Shown: piece after piece, positions 1-8,086 of the stretch | Numbering within the stretch: the stretch's first letter is position 1 | Layout: the number at the start of each line of letters is the position of its first letter | Assembly (NCBI RefSeq): GCF_900104265.1 | Contig: NZ_FNJJ01000004.1 | Location: 186,001 to 250,000 of the forward strand | DNA: 64,000 nt | Origin: Ectopseudomonas guguanensis | GTDB taxonomy: Bacteria > Pseudomonadota > Gammaproteobacteria > Pseudomonadales > Pseudomonadaceae | Direction of reading: 5' to 3' | Program-made: the position numbers and the translations under genes | Notes under the pieces: model-generated | Told to the model about the DNA's origin: nothing | Databases searched by the model: none | The model's input: the letters and a program-made list of their open reading frames with translations, nothing else

Positions 1-220
1 CGGTGACCACGCCGCGCGCCAGCTCTTCGGCGGGCAGTTGCGCCAGCTTGTTGTAGGCGCCACGAATCTTGAACGAGTACACCGGCTGCAGATCCTCGCG
101 CTTGAGCAGAATCTGGCTGCCCAGCCGCTCACTGAGCTGGCGGGCGGGTTGCAGCGGGGTTTCCACCGCGACGTCGTAGACGCGCGAGGTGAGGATCTTC
201 TTCACGTACTGTTCGAGCAT
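1..220 (-). CDS. ilvA: Threonine ammonia-lyase (biosynthetic), 5' part only
   Basis: PLP enzyme that deaminates L-threonine to 2-oxobutanoate, the first step towards isoleucine. Only the first 73 codons lie in the window; the gene runs off the left edge. The translation begins [18 protein letters not shown] and carries SFKIRGA, in which K51 is the expected Schiff-base lysine of fold-type II PLP enzymes. I see no better in-frame start upstream of the ATG at 220. It lies close to rpiA, an arrangement I also recall from P. aeruginosa (PA0331/PA0330), and is transcribed away from it. The C-terminal regulatory ACT-like region is outside the window, so the biosynthetic rather than catabolic type rests on the N-terminal sequence only. 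Confidence 0.93.
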   Translation of the reverse strand, partial: MLEQYVKKILTSRVYDVAVETPLQPARQLSERLGSQILLKREDLQPVYSFKIRGAYNKLAQLPAEELARGVVT

Positions 221-375
221 GGCGATTTCGCAGGCGTTCGGGCTTGAAAGGGAGCTGCCGAGTCTACCCCATGCGCGAGCACCCGGGCACCCGACCAGCG
301 GAGCGGAATCTCCGGCCACTTCGCCAGTCTGCTTTCATGAGCCGAGCAGTGCACCGTCAACCAGAGGACTTCCCC

Positions 376-1488
376 ATGCCCATAGGTATTTCCCGCCTGC
401 TCGTGCAAGGCACCCCAGCCGACGACCTGCTGGTCGCCCATCCCCAGCCCAGCCGCCTGCTCGGCGGCGCCGGCAACGACGTGCTGATCGACGGCCCCGG
501 CAGCGACTCGCTGCTCGGCGGCAGTGGCATCAACCGCCTGTATGGCGGGCTCGGCGACGACTACTACACCTACGACATCAACGCCGACGGCCGGGACGTG
601 ATCCTCGACTTCGACCCCACGCCCGGCAACATCGACACCCTGATCATCAACGAGAGCCTGGAAGAGTTCGGCCCGTTCGAACGCTATCAGGACGATTTGC
701 TGATCGGTCTGTACAGCACCCCGGCAGTGGTGACCATACGCAACTTCTTCCTCGACCCCGCGTTTCGCATCGAACGCTTTCGCTTCGGCGCCGTACAGGT
801 CACCGACAAGGATATTCTGCGCAGCTTCCACATCGACCCGCTGGCCCCGCCCGGCCGTACCGCGGACGATCCGCCCAGCTACACCGGCGAGCGCATCCGC
901 CTGACCGGCAAGCAATGGGCCGACAGGCTGGTGGCCGGTGACCAGCCGACCTACATGCTCGGCCGCGGCGGCAACGACCTGATGATCGGCAGCCGGCACA
1001 GCGACGTGCTCAACGGCGGCACCGTCAAGCCGATGTTCTTCGGCGACAATCAGTGGAACCAGCTCTACGGCGGACCCGGCAACGACTACTACCAGGTCGA
1101 CTACAGCTGGGATTTCAGCAACCACCGCATCTACGACTACGACACCACCCCCGGCAACATCGATACCCTGCAGATCCGCGGTCCAGTGAGCGCCGACCAG
1201 GTGCGCCTGTATGGCGCACAGGGCGGCTCGCTGTATATCGAGCTGGATACCGAGCAACGCATCGTCATCGTCAACTACCTGCTGGACAAGGCCTTCGTGG
1301 TCGAGAGAATCCGCTTCGACGATGGCTCCGAACTGACCGAGGCCACCATTCGCCAGCGCCTCGGCCTGCCCGCCCCGACCCAGGCCAGCCTGCTCACGCC
1401 CGCACCAGCCTGGGCCGGCGAGCCGCCGGCAGCGGCGCCGGATGGCGTCGGCCTGCTGCTGGCGGCAGCCGCGCTATGGGGCGGATGA
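376..1488 (+). CDS. Small RTX-type calcium-binding repeat protein
   Basis: Protein of 370 aa built from two similar halves. Each half has a short glycine-rich RTX stretch (GGAGNDVL and LYGGLGDDYY near residues 30-63; GRGGNDL and LYGGPGNDYY near residues 190-235). Each stretch is followed by a segment ending in a VTIRNFF / IVIVNYL and IERFRF / VERIRF pattern, as in the haemolysin-type calcium-binding related domain. RTX repeats normally bind calcium in exported proteins. The ATG at 376 is chosen because AGAGGA lies 7 bases upstream; an in-frame ATG at 244 exists but has no better site. There is no N-terminal signal peptide, and no type I secretion genes are in view. The last 40 residues are Pro/Ala-rich with a hydrophobic tail, which could act as an uncleaved C-terminal export signal. 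No enzymatic domain is visible. Confidence 0.75.
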   Translation: MPIGISRLLVQGTPADDLLVAHPQPSRLLGGAGNDVLIDGPGSDSLLGGSGINRLYGGLGDDYYTYDINADGRDVILDFDPTPGNIDTLIINESLEEFGPFERYQDDLLIGLYSTPAVVTIRNFFLDPAFRIERFRFGAVQVTDKDILRSFHIDPLAPPGRTADDPPSYTGERIRLTGKQWADRLVAGDQPTYMLGRGGNDLMIGSRHSDVLNGGTVKPMFFGDNQWNQLYGGPGNDYYQVDYSWDFSNHRIYDYDTTPGNIDTLQIRGPVSADQVRLYGAQGGSLYIELDTEQRIVIVNYLLDKAFVVERIRFDDGSELTEATIRQRLGLPAPTQASLLTPAPAWAGEPPAAAPDGVGLLLAAAALWGG

Positions 1489-1518
1489 CAGGCGCTGCGG
1501 GAAGCGGGGGTGGATGGC

Positions 1519-1524
1519 TATAAT
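1519..1524 (+). promoter_or_regulatory. -10 element of the rpiA promoter
   Basis: A perfect TATAAT lies 28 bases before the rpiA start codon and just downstream of the RTX gene stop. The region 16-18 bases upstream has only a poor -35 match, so the call rests on the -10 hexamer and its position. Confidence 0.5.
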
Positions 1525-1551
1525 TGCGCTTTTCCCGTCCGGCAGAACTCC

Positions 1552-2223
1552 ATGACCCAGAATCAGCTCAAGCAGGCGGTGGCCCAGGCCGCCGTCGACC
1601 ACATTCTCCCGCGCCTCGACAGCAAGAGCATCGTCGGCGTCGGCACCGGTTCCACCGCCAACTTCTTCATCGACGCGCTGGCCAGGCACAAGATGGACTT
1701 CGACGGCGCCGTGGCCAGCTCCGATGCCACCGCCGCACGCCTCAAGGGCCACGGCATCCCGGTCTACGACCTCAACAGCGTCAGCGAACTGGAGTTCTAT
1801 GTCGATGGCGCCGACGAGAGCGACGAGCGCCTGCACCTGATCAAGGGCGGCGGTGCCGCGCTGACCCGCGAGAAGATCGTCGCCGCCGTGGCCAAGACCT
1901 TCATCTGCATCGCCGATTCCAGCAAGCTGGTGCCGGTGCTCGGCGCCTTCCCGCTACCGGTGGAAGTGATCCCCATGGCCCGCAGCCACGTGGCCCGCGA
2001 GCTGGTGAAGCTGGGCGGCGACCCGGTGTACCGCGAGGGCGTGCTGACCGACAACGGCAACGTCATCCTCGACGTGCACAACCTGTCGATCACCGACCCG
2101 GTGAAGCTGGAGGCGGACATCAACGCCATCGTCGGCGTGGTCACCAACGGTCTGTTCGCCGCGCGCCCGGCCGACCTGCTGCTGCTCGGCACCGCCGAAG
2201 GCGTGAAAACGCTCAAGCGCTGA
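1552..2223 (+). CDS. rpiA: Ribose-5-phosphate isomerase A
   Basis: Interconverts ribose 5-phosphate and ribulose 5-phosphate in the non-oxidative pentose phosphate pathway; cytosolic. The 223-aa product has the family length and motifs: phosphate-binding GTGSTA (31-36), DGADE (85-89), the catalytic-lysine segment IKGGGAAL (97-104) followed by TREK, and VGVVTNGLF near the C-terminus. The ATG at 1552 gives the N-terminus [10 protein letters not shown], as in other pseudomonad RpiA proteins; a longer in-frame start at 1510 would overlap the promoter hexamer and is rejected. Transcribed alone, followed by repeat sequence with potential hairpins. Confidence 0.97.
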   Translation: MTQNQLKQAVAQAAVDHILPRLDSKSIVGVGTGSTANFFIDALARHKMDFDGAVASSDATAARLKGHGIPVYDLNSVSELEFYVDGADESDERLHLIKGGGAALTREKIVAAVAKTFICIADSSKLVPVLGAFPLPVEVIPMARSHVARELVKLGGDPVYREGVLTDNGNVILDVHNLSITDPVKLEADINAIVGVVTNGLFAARPADLLLLGTAEGVKTLKR

Positions 2224-2245
2224 AACGCCAACGCTCGCGTCAATC

Positions 2246-2396
2246 GTAGCCCGGATGAAATCCGGGGCAGGCGCACTGGGCTTTCCCGGATTGCATCCGG
2301 GGCTACGTAGTTGAACCGCTTCGTAGGGTGCGCCGTGCGCACCAGAGCTAGCGCAAGCTGTGGTGCGCACGGCCTAGGCGGCCCCGCGACACCCTA
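2246..2396. repeat. Two REP-like inverted repeats downstream of rpiA
   Basis: The first element (2246-2306) begins GTAGCCCGGAT and ends ATCCGGGGCTAC, with inner inverted copies. The second (2323-2396) begins GTAGGGTGCGCC and ends ACACCCTAC; its end overlaps the stop codon of the DUF3703 gene. The GTAGGGTG(C/G) type recurs in this window near 8765, 11757, 27917, 31450 and 38683-38702, always between genes. Both can form hairpins and may separate the convergent rpiA and DUF3703/cadA transcripts. Confidence 0.7.
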
Positions 2397-2729
2397 CTCG
2401 AGCAGGCGGCGCAGCTCCTCGCTGATCGGCATCGGCCGCAAGGCGCTGACCCGCGCCCGCCCGGTGTTGCCGAGCGGCACCCAGATCCGCGAGAACAGCA
2501 GCGCCGCCAGAATACGCGGCATCTGCCCCAGCACCTCGCGCCTGTCACCCGACTGCCAGCCGGCACGCAGCATCAGCCAGTGCGAACGGGCATGCAGCAG
2601 CGGGTGGCGCTGGGTCAGGATATGCGCCCGCTCCAGCCAGACCAGCGCCTCGCTGGCGCGCCGGGCCCGTAGCTCCAGCAGCGCCTGAGCAAAGGCCTGG
2701 TCGATGGCTTTGCGCAGCTCCATTCGCAT
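2394..2729 (-). CDS. DUF3703 family protein, metal-resistance associated
   Basis: Protein of 111 aa, largely alpha-helical in appearance, matching the DUF3703 pattern: a helix-rich N-terminus, the segment LERAHILTQRHPLLHARSHW, then VPLGNTGRARVSALRPMPI close to the C-terminus. Its function is not known. The ATG at 2729 is preceded by AAGGAG at 6-base spacing. It sits 11 bases downstream of cadA on the same strand, so the two are almost certainly co-transcribed. DUF3703 genes are often found beside heavy-metal transport genes, which fits an accessory role in cadmium/zinc resistance, but nothing in the sequence defines that role. Confidence 0.8.
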   Translation of the reverse strand: MRMELRKAIDQAFAQALLELRARRASEALVWLERAHILTQRHPLLHARSHWLMLRAGWQSGDRREVLGQMPRILAALLFSRIWVPLGNTGRARVSALRPMPISEELRRLLE

Positions 2730-2740
2730 GCTCGACTCCT

Positions 2741-4945
2741 TCACTTGCGCAGCAGGCGCAGGCCGTTGAACACCACCAGCAGGCTCACGCCCATGTCGGC
2801 GAACACGGCCATCCACATGGTCGCCTCGCCAATCAGGGTCAGGGCCAGGAAGATCGCCTTGATGCCCAGCGCCAGCACGATGTTCTGCACGAGAATGGCA
2901 TGGGTCTGGCGGGACAGGCCGACGAAGGCGGGAATCTTGCGCAGGTCGTCGTCCATCAGCGCGACATCCGCCGTCTCGATGGCCGTATCGGTGCCGGCCG
3001 CGCCCATGGCGAAGCCGATCTGCGCCCTGGCCAGCGCCGGCGCGTCGTTGATGCCATCGCCGACCATGCCGACCACCCTGCCGCGCGCCTGGCTCGCCTC
3101 GACCCAGGCCAGCTTGTCCGCCGGCAGCAGGTCGCCGCGCGCCTCGTCGATGCCGACCTGCTCGGCGATGGCCGCCACGGTATGGGCGTTGTCGCCGCTG
3201 AGCATGCAGGTACGCACGCCCAGCGCGTGCAACTGCTGCACCGCCTCGCGACTGGTCTGACGCAGCGTGTCGGCCACGGCGAAGAGCATCAGCGCACGCT
3301 GCTCGTCGCACAGCAGCACCACGCTCTTGCCCTGACGCTCCAGTGCCTCAAGGCGCTGTTCCAGTGCCGGCGAGCACAGCCCGAGGTCCTCGACCAGGCG
3401 GTGATTGCCCAGGTGCAGCAGGCGCCCGTCGATACGGCCGCGGGTGCCGCGCCCCGGCAACGCCTCGAACGCCTCCACTTCGGCCAGCGCCTGGCCCTTC
3501 AGGGTACGGGCCAGCGCCTGGGAGACCGGGTGATCGGAACGCGCCGCCAGGCTGGCAGCCCACAGCGCGAACTGCTGCGCATCGCCATCGCCCAGGCTCA
3601 GGCAGTCGGTCTGCACCGGTTTGCCATGGGTCAGGGTGCCGGTCTTGTCCAGCGCCAGCAGCGCCAGGTGTCGACCGCTTTCCAGGTACACGCCGCCCTT
3701 GATCAGGATGCCCTTGCGCGCTGCCGCGGCCAGGCCGCTGACGATGGTCACCGGCGTGGAGATCACCAGCGCGCAGGGGCAGGCCACCACCAGCAGCACC
3801 AGGGCGCGATAGACCCAGTCGAGCCAGGCGCCGCCGATAAGCAGCGGCGGCAACACGGCCACCGCCAGGGCGAAGGCGAAAACCGCCGGGGTATAGATGC
3901 GCGAGAAGCGATCGACGAAGCGCTGGGTCGGTGCGCGCGAGCCCTGCGCCTCCTCTACCGCATGGATGATGCGCGCCAGGGTGGTGTCGCGCGCCGCCGC
4001 CGTCACCCGGTACTCCAGCGACCCCGCCTGGTTGATGGTGCCGGCGAACAGCGTGTCGCCGACGCCCTTGTCCAGCGGCAGGCTCTCGCCGGTGATCGGC
4101 GCCTGGTCGACCGTCGAGGCTCCGGCGATCACCTCGCCATCCAGGCCGATGCGTTCGCCCGGCCGCACCCGCAGCACATCGCCGACCGCCACCGCCTGCA
4201 CGTCCACCTCCTGCCAGCTGCCATCGGCCTGGCGCCGCGTGGCGCGCGGCGGCGCCAGGTCCATCAGGCTGGCAATGGCGTTGCGCGCACGCTGCAGCGA
4301 ACGCGCCTCGATCAGCTCGGCCAGGGTGAACAGCACCATCACCATCGCCGCTTCCGGCCACTGGCCGATCAGCACCGCGCCGGTGACGGCGATGCTCATG
4401 AGCGCATTGATGTTGAGGTTGCGGTTCTTCAGGGCGATCCAGCCCTTCTTGTAGGTGGTCAGCCCGCACAGGCCGATGGCGGCGAGCGCCAGCACGGCTA
4501 CCAGCCAGTCGGGACCGAGCGCCATGAAGTGCACCAGCTCCGAAGCCGTGGCCAGCACGCCGGCCAGCGCCAGCGGCCACCAGGGCTTTTTCGCAGGCGC
4601 GGCGACCGTCTGTCGAGCGGCGCCTTCATCCTCCACCCGCGGGGTAAAGCCCAACGCCCGAATGGCAGGCACCACCTGGGCCAAAGCCCCTTCGTCATGG
4701 CTGACGGTGAGCACGCGCTGCAGCAGGTTGAACTGCAAACCCGCGACACCGGGCAGGCGACCCAGGGCGTCGCGAATCAGGCGCTCTTCCGTGGGGCAAT
4801 CCATCTGCTCGATATGGATGCGCGTAGTGAACGCACCGCCCAGCGCCTCGTCAGAGTGCAGCTGGGGAGCAGCGTGGTGCTCATGCCCGACGGGCTGCCC
4901 GCCCCCGGCAACGGGTTCGTGCGAATGGTCGCAGCAACGGCTCAT
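2741..4945 (-). CDS. cadA: Heavy-metal P1B-type ATPase (Cd/Zn/Pb efflux)
   Basis: Inner-membrane ATP-driven exporter of Cd2+, Zn2+ and probably Pb2+, 734 aa. Order: a Cys/His-rich N-terminus (CCDHSHE, HEHH; residues 1-30), one heavy-metal-associated domain with MDCPTEE at C50 in place of the usual CxxC, hydrophobic segments between about 120 and 215, the actuator motif TGES (about 285), the transmembrane CPC motif (389-391), phosphorylation motif DKTGTLT (D433), the HP motif (472-473), GDGINDAP in the hinge region, and C-terminal membrane helices. AAGGAGG lies upstream of the start. It is divergent from cadR with the shared control region between them, and followed by the DUF3703 gene. Metal specificity is assigned from the pairing with a CadR-type regulator and family resemblance. 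Confidence 0.93.
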   Translation of the reverse strand: MSRCCDHSHEPVAGGGQPVGHEHHAAPQLHSDEALGGAFTTRIHIEQMDCPTEERLIRDALGRLPGVAGLQFNLLQRVLTVSHDEGALAQVVPAIRALGFTPRVEDEGAARQTVAAPAKKPWWPLALAGVLATASELVHFMALGPDWLVAVLALAAIGLCGLTTYKKGWIALKNRNLNINALMSIAVTGAVLIGQWPEAAMVMVLFTLAELIEARSLQRARNAIASLMDLAPPRATRRQADGSWQEVDVQAVAVGDVLRVRPGERIGLDGEVIAGASTVDQAPITGESLPLDKGVGDTLFAGTINQAGSLEYRVTAAARDTTLARIIHAVEEAQGSRAPTQRFVDRFSRIYTPAVFAFALAVAVLPPLLIGGAWLDWVYRALVLLVVACPCALVISTPVTIVSGLAAAARKGILIKGGVYLESGRHLALLALDKTGTLTHGKPVQTDCLSLGDGDAQQFALWAASLAARSDHPVSQALARTLKGQALAEVEAFEALPGRGTRGRIDGRLLHLGNHRLVEDLGLCSPALEQRLEALERQGKSVVLLCDEQRALMLFAVADTLRQTSREAVQQLHALGVRTCMLSGDNAHTVAAIAEQVGIDEARGDLLPADKLAWVEASQARGRVVGMVGDGINDAPALARAQIGFAMGAAGTDTAIETADVALMDDDLRKIPAFVGLSRQTHAILVQNIVLALGIKAIFLALTLIGEATMWMAVFADMGVSLLVVFNGLRLLRK

Positions 4946-4974
4946 GGAAATCCTCCTTCAGATCACTGTTGCCG

Positions 4975-5005
4975 AGTACACACCCTGTAGTCACTATAGG
5001 GTCAA
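4975..5005 (-). promoter_or_regulatory. MerR-type promoter and CadR operator of cadA
   Basis: Reading towards cadA there is TTGACC (complement of 5000-5005), a 19-base spacer and TGTACT (complement of 4975-4980). The spacer is longer than the usual 17 bases, as in MerR-family promoters. A near-perfect dyad spans 4982-5002 (arms ACCCTGTAG and CTATAGGGT around TCA). This is the expected binding site of CadR, which would untwist the spacer when it binds metal. Confidence 0.85.
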
Positions 5006-5024
5006 GCACTGGGGAGGACATCGC

Positions 5025-5477
5025 ATGAAAATCGGTGAACTGGCGAAAAAGGCCGGCTGCCAGGTGGAGACCGTGCGCTACTACGAGCGCGAGGGCCTGC
5101 TGCCGGCGCCCGCGCGCAGCGAGGGCAACTACCGCCTGTACGGCCCGGAGCATCTGGAACGGCTGGTATTCATCCGCAACTGCCGCACCCTGGACATGAC
5201 CCTGGAGGAAATCCAGCGCCTGCTCGCCTTGCGCGATCTGCCCAGGGAAAGCTGCGCCGACATCAACGACCTGGTGGACGAGCACATCGAGCATGTGCAG
5301 GCGCGGATCAACAGCCTGCAGGCGCTGCGCGACCAGTTGCTGGAACTGCGCGACCGCTGCAACGGCACGCAGGAGGCGCAGGCCTGCGCGATTCTGCGCC
5401 AGCTCAATGCCAGCGGCGGCGTGCAGCCGTTACCGGACGATGGCCATACCCATGTCGGCAAGAGCCACTCGCACTAG
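5025..5477 (+). CDS. cadR: Cadmium-responsive MerR-family regulator
   Basis: Metal-sensing transcription factor, 150 aa, that binds the dyad in the cadA promoter and activates it when Cd(II) is bound. The N-terminal winged HTH starts MKIGELAKKAGCQVETVRYY; a long dimerisation helix follows (about 80-112). The metal-binding cysteines are present: C77, C112 and C121. The C-terminus is His-rich (DDGHTHVGKSHSH), as in Pseudomonas CadR, where it adds a second metal site. GGGGAGGA precedes the ATG at 5025. The gene is divergent from cadA. Related PbrR and ZntR proteins share the fold; the His tail and neighbour favour CadR. Confidence 0.94.
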   Translation: MKIGELAKKAGCQVETVRYYEREGLLPAPARSEGNYRLYGPEHLERLVFIRNCRTLDMTLEEIQRLLALRDLPRESCADINDLVDEHIEHVQARINSLQALRDQLLELRDRCNGTQEAQACAILRQLNASGGVQPLPDDGHTHVGKSHSH

Positions 5478-5655
5478 CAGTGCCGCTGAAAAACTACCTA
5501 CGTTGCCATTACTGCGTTAAAAACAGCCTCAAAATGCTCATTTACAGCACGTAAAGTCGGGCGCGACCCCGGTCGTTTTTCGGCTGTTTTTGTGGGGCCG
5601 CCATCGGTATTGCACTGGCTGCCTCGCCTACGTTTTTCAACGGCCTGCTAGCAGC
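5475..5655. repeat. Long imperfect inverted repeat between cadR and the next gene
   Basis: The left end, CTAGCAG then GAAAAACTACCTACG, starts inside the cadR stop codon. It is matched in inverted orientation by CGTTTTTCAACGG and CTGCTAG near 5630-5650. The interior holds CGACCCCGGTCG and a run of T. It looks like a dispersed pseudomonad intergenic repeat that could terminate transcription from both sides. No ORF of note lies inside. Confidence 0.55.
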
Positions 5656-5660
5656 CGCGC

Positions 5661-6572
5661 CTACTGCGCCTTGCGAAAGACATAGAACAGGTTCGGCTCG
5701 CTGATCAGGTAGAGGGTGCCTTCATCGTCCGTCGCCACACCCTCGGCCTGCGGTACGCCGCGCTTGAGGCCGTGCTGGCCGCGCAGCAATGACAGCGTGC
5801 TGATCGGCTTGCCCTCGGCGTTCAGCTCGATCACCAGCCGCGACTCGTCCGACAGCGCCAGCAGGTGGCCGGTGGCGGCATCGAAGTCCAGGCTCGACAG
5901 ATCGCGCACGAACAGCCGCGCATCACGCTTGGGGTCGGTGTTGACCTGCAGCGCCAGCGGCTTGCTTTCATCCACATGGGGGAAACCCAGGACCTCGAAG
6001 ATGCGCACCGGGTCGCGCTCCTTGGCCACCTGCAGGCGCTGGTTGGCGGCATCGAAGGCCAGTCCCTCGAAGCCCTTGTTGCCGTTGCGCCCGATACCCA
6101 GCGAGAGCTGCTGGAAGTCGGCCGCATCGAGCACGCGGGTGGCGTCGTCGATACGTACCTTGACCAGACGCTGCTCGCGCTCGTCGGCGATCACGTAGGT
6201 ACCGGGCGCCACGTATTCGATGGCCTCGGGATCGCCGAAACCCTCGAGGTCGATGGTGCGCTTGAGATCGCCTTCCAGGCTCAGCTCGATGACCTTGGCC
6301 GGCTTGTTGGTAACGCTGAACAGGCTGCGCCGGTCCGGATCGTAGGTCAGCGCCGAGACGTCGCTGATATCGGCAATCGGCTTGGCCTCGATCACCACGC
6401 GGTAGTCGCTCAGCCACAGCGACTGCTCGCGCCACTGCGCGCCATGCCGCCACTCCTGCACGGAAAACCAGACCCGCTCGAACACTCGGTATTGCTGGCC
6501 GAGAACGGCGCCGACCAGCAGCACGAAGCACAACAGATACAGCCAGGGGTTGAAGGTAAGCAGGCGACGCAT
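5661..6572 (-). CDS. SdiA-regulated family (YjiK-like) membrane-anchored protein
   Basis: Protein of 303 aa with one N-terminal hydrophobic helix (residues about 10-27, LYLLCFVLLVGAVLG) and a large extracytoplasmic part with repeating beta-propeller-like units (EVSALTYDP-type, GFGDPEAIEYV, GNKGFEGLAFD, DLSSLDFDAATGHLLALSDES, QAEGVATDDEGTLYLISEPNLFY). This is the pattern of the SdiA-regulated / YjiK family, whose biochemical function is unknown. A paralogue of almost the same length lies at 7087-8004 with a YgiW-like gene between, all on the same strand. The start at 6572 gives MRRLLTFNPW directly before the membrane helix. Confidence 0.82.
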   Translation of the reverse strand: MRRLLTFNPWLYLLCFVLLVGAVLGQQYRVFERVWFSVQEWRHGAQWREQSLWLSDYRVVIEAKPIADISDVSALTYDPDRRSLFSVTNKPAKVIELSLEGDLKRTIDLEGFGDPEAIEYVAPGTYVIADEREQRLVKVRIDDATRVLDAADFQQLSLGIGRNGNKGFEGLAFDAANQRLQVAKERDPVRIFEVLGFPHVDESKPLALQVNTDPKRDARLFVRDLSSLDFDAATGHLLALSDESRLVIELNAEGKPISTLSLLRGQHGLKRGVPQAEGVATDDEGTLYLISEPNLFYVFRKAQ

Positions 6573-6596
6573 GGCGAAGATTCTCTAACGGACACG

Positions 6597-6628
6597 GAAA
6601 AGCCCGCCACGCATCAGGCGCGGCGGGC
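6597..6628 (-). terminator. Rho-independent terminator after the YgiW-like gene
   Basis: On the minus strand, GCCCGCC and GGCGGGC form a 7-bp stem (6622-6628 with 6602-6608) around a 13-base loop, followed by TTTTCC. It lies 16 bases after the stop of the gene ending at 6644. Confidence 0.75.
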
Positions 6629-6643
6629 ATACGGACACTTCGA

Positions 6644-6991
6644 TCAGTTGATCAGTTCGACCCGATCGACATCGATCTCGCGGCTGTTGAAGTCCTTGTC
6701 GACCTCACCGGTCAGGCGCACCTTGGCGTTTTCCGAAACGCTCTGGCCCGGCCAGTCTTCGTCGTCGATCTCGACCTGGATGGTGCCGGTGGCGTCCTTG
6801 AACTCGTAGAGCTCGTCCTGCAGGCGCTTGACGATCTGGCCTTCCAGCACGACATGGGTATCGTCGGCAGCTTCCAGCGCAGCAGCGACGGTGGTGACCT
6901 GCGGCGTGGCCCCCGGGCCGGTGTAGCCGGTGGCGAAGGCGGCGGTGCTGAGCAGTGGCAGAACCATCAGAGCGAGAGCGGTACGTTTCAT
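6644..6991 (-). CDS. YgiW/YdeI family OB-fold stress-tolerance periplasmic protein
   Basis: Secreted protein of 115 aa. The signal peptide is MKRTALALMVLPLLSTAAFA, followed by the bacterial OB-fold domain: a VTTVAAALEAADDTHVVLEGQIV segment split by a loop, then DELYEFKDATGTIQVEIDDEDW and a DRVELIN-type end. Relatives such as E. coli YgiW and YdeI help tolerance to peroxide, metals and antimicrobial peptides by an unclear mechanism. The ATG at 6991 is chosen because it begins the signal peptide and has GAGG 9 bases upstream. It is flanked by two SdiA-regulated-family genes on the same strand and followed by a clear terminator. Confidence 0.87.
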   Translation of the reverse strand: MKRTALALMVLPLLSTAAFATGYTGPGATPQVTTVAAALEAADDTHVVLEGQIVKRLQDELYEFKDATGTIQVEIDDEDWPGQSVSENAKVRLTGEVDKDFNSREIDVDRVELIN

Positions 6992-7086
6992 GGCGTGAAC
7001 CTCGTTGTTCGTAAGTGACGAGGTCAGATTAGTGCCGCTAGCTGAAGCCAGACTGAATCGCCGCTTAAGCCAAGCTGAATTGGCCA

Positions 7087-8004
7087 TCACCCGGCGTCAG
7101 CCGGTTCCTTGCTGAAGACGTAGAACAGGTTCGGCTCGGCCACGATATAGATATTGCCTTCTTCGTCCATGGCCACGCCCTCGGCCTGTTCGATGCCGTG
7201 CTCCAGGCCGTTGAGGCCGCCGATGAGACTGAGAAAGCTGACCGGTTGCCCGCTGCGGTCCAGCTCCAGCAGCATGCGCGACTCGTCGGACAGCACCAGC
7301 GCGTGGCCGGTGCGCGCATCGATGCTCAGCGAGGAGATATCGCGCATGCCCAGGTTGCCATAGCTGAACGGCTGCATGACGCCGGCGGCGCCGTCCTCAC
7401 CGGGAAACGGCAGGCTGAACAGCCCCATCGGGCCTCGCTCCTTGCCCAGCACCAGACTGCTGCTGCGCGCATCCCAGGCCAGGGCCTCGAAGCCCTTGTT
7501 GCCAGCATCGGCGAAGCCAAGGTCGAAACCGGGAAAATCCGCAGCGTCCAGGCTCAGATCATGATCGCTCAGGGTGATGGTGGTCAGCTGCCGGCGGCGC
7601 TCGTCGACGATGGCCAGGCGCCCGTCGCCGAGCACCTCGACGCCTTCGGGATCGGCGAAGCCCTTGAGTTCAATGCGCCTGAGTACCTCGCCCTGACGCG
7701 ACAGCTCCAACAGCAGCGGGTTCTTGCCGGTGACGGCGAACAGCGTACCGGTGGCCGGGTTGTAGGTCAGACCGGAGGTTTCATCCCGCTCCAGGCCCGG
7801 CAGGGCCTTGGCCTGAATCACCGCGCGATAGCCGGGCAACCAGACGCTGGCCAACTGATCGACCAGTGGCGTGCGGCTCTCCTGCCACCAGAGCGTGGCG
7901 CGATCATCCAGATGCTGGGTCTGCACCACGGCGCCCAGCGCCAGCACGGCGACGCCGGACAACCAGTAGCGGGGGCGAAACAGGCGGAAACGGGGAAGGG
8001 ACAT
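7087..8004 (-). CDS. SdiA-regulated family (YjiK-like) membrane-anchored protein, second copy
   Basis: Paralogue of the product at 5661-6572. It has a single N-terminal hydrophobic anchor (YWLSGVAVLALGAVV) followed by the same repeated units (ETSGLTYNPATGTLFAVTG, GFADPEGVEVLGDGRLAIVD, GNKGFEALAWD, DISSLSIDARTGHALVLSDE, QAEGVAMDEEGNIYIVAEP). The ATG at 8004 gives 305 aa, close to the 303 aa of the paralogue. An in-frame ATG at 8040 would add 12 residues; neither has a strong ribosome-binding site. The function of the family is unknown. The YgiW-like gene lies downstream. Confidence 0.8.
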   Translation of the reverse strand: MSLPRFRLFRPRYWLSGVAVLALGAVVQTQHLDDRATLWWQESRTPLVDQLASVWLPGYRAVIQAKALPGLERDETSGLTYNPATGTLFAVTGKNPLLLELSRQGEVLRRIELKGFADPEGVEVLGDGRLAIVDERRRQLTTITLSDHDLSLDAADFPGFDLGFADAGNKGFEALAWDARSSSLVLGKERGPMGLFSLPFPGEDGAAGVMQPFSYGNLGMRDISSLSIDARTGHALVLSDESRMLLELDRSGQPVSFLSLIGGLNGLEHGIEQAEGVAMDEEGNIYIVAEPNLFYVFSKEPADAG

Positions 8005-8060
8005 CGGCGACGGCTCGGCTGCTTGATGGCAATCCGACATCCGCTGTCGAAAGGAGTTCC

Positions 8061-8077
8061 GCCGCCCCTCGGGCGGC
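8061..8077 (-). terminator. Hairpin downstream of the FAA hydrolase gene
   Basis: GCCGCCC-CTC-GGGCGGC is a perfect 7-bp stem with a 3-base loop, 10 bases past the stop codon at 8087 on the minus strand. There is no strong T run after it, so termination efficiency is doubtful. Confidence 0.45.
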
Positions 8078-8086
8078 GGTCAGGCG

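Noticed and set aside
202..1257. Open frame of 351 codons antisense to the RTX gene
   Set aside because: Valine/alanine-rich mirror of the RTX repeats; it would also overlap ilvA. The RTX frame has recognisable calcium-binding repeats and a ribosome-binding site.
2900..4990. Open frame of 696 codons antisense to cadA
   Set aside because: Composition is typical of a mirror frame (Gln/His/Arg/Gly rich), and cadA has every expected P-type ATPase motif.
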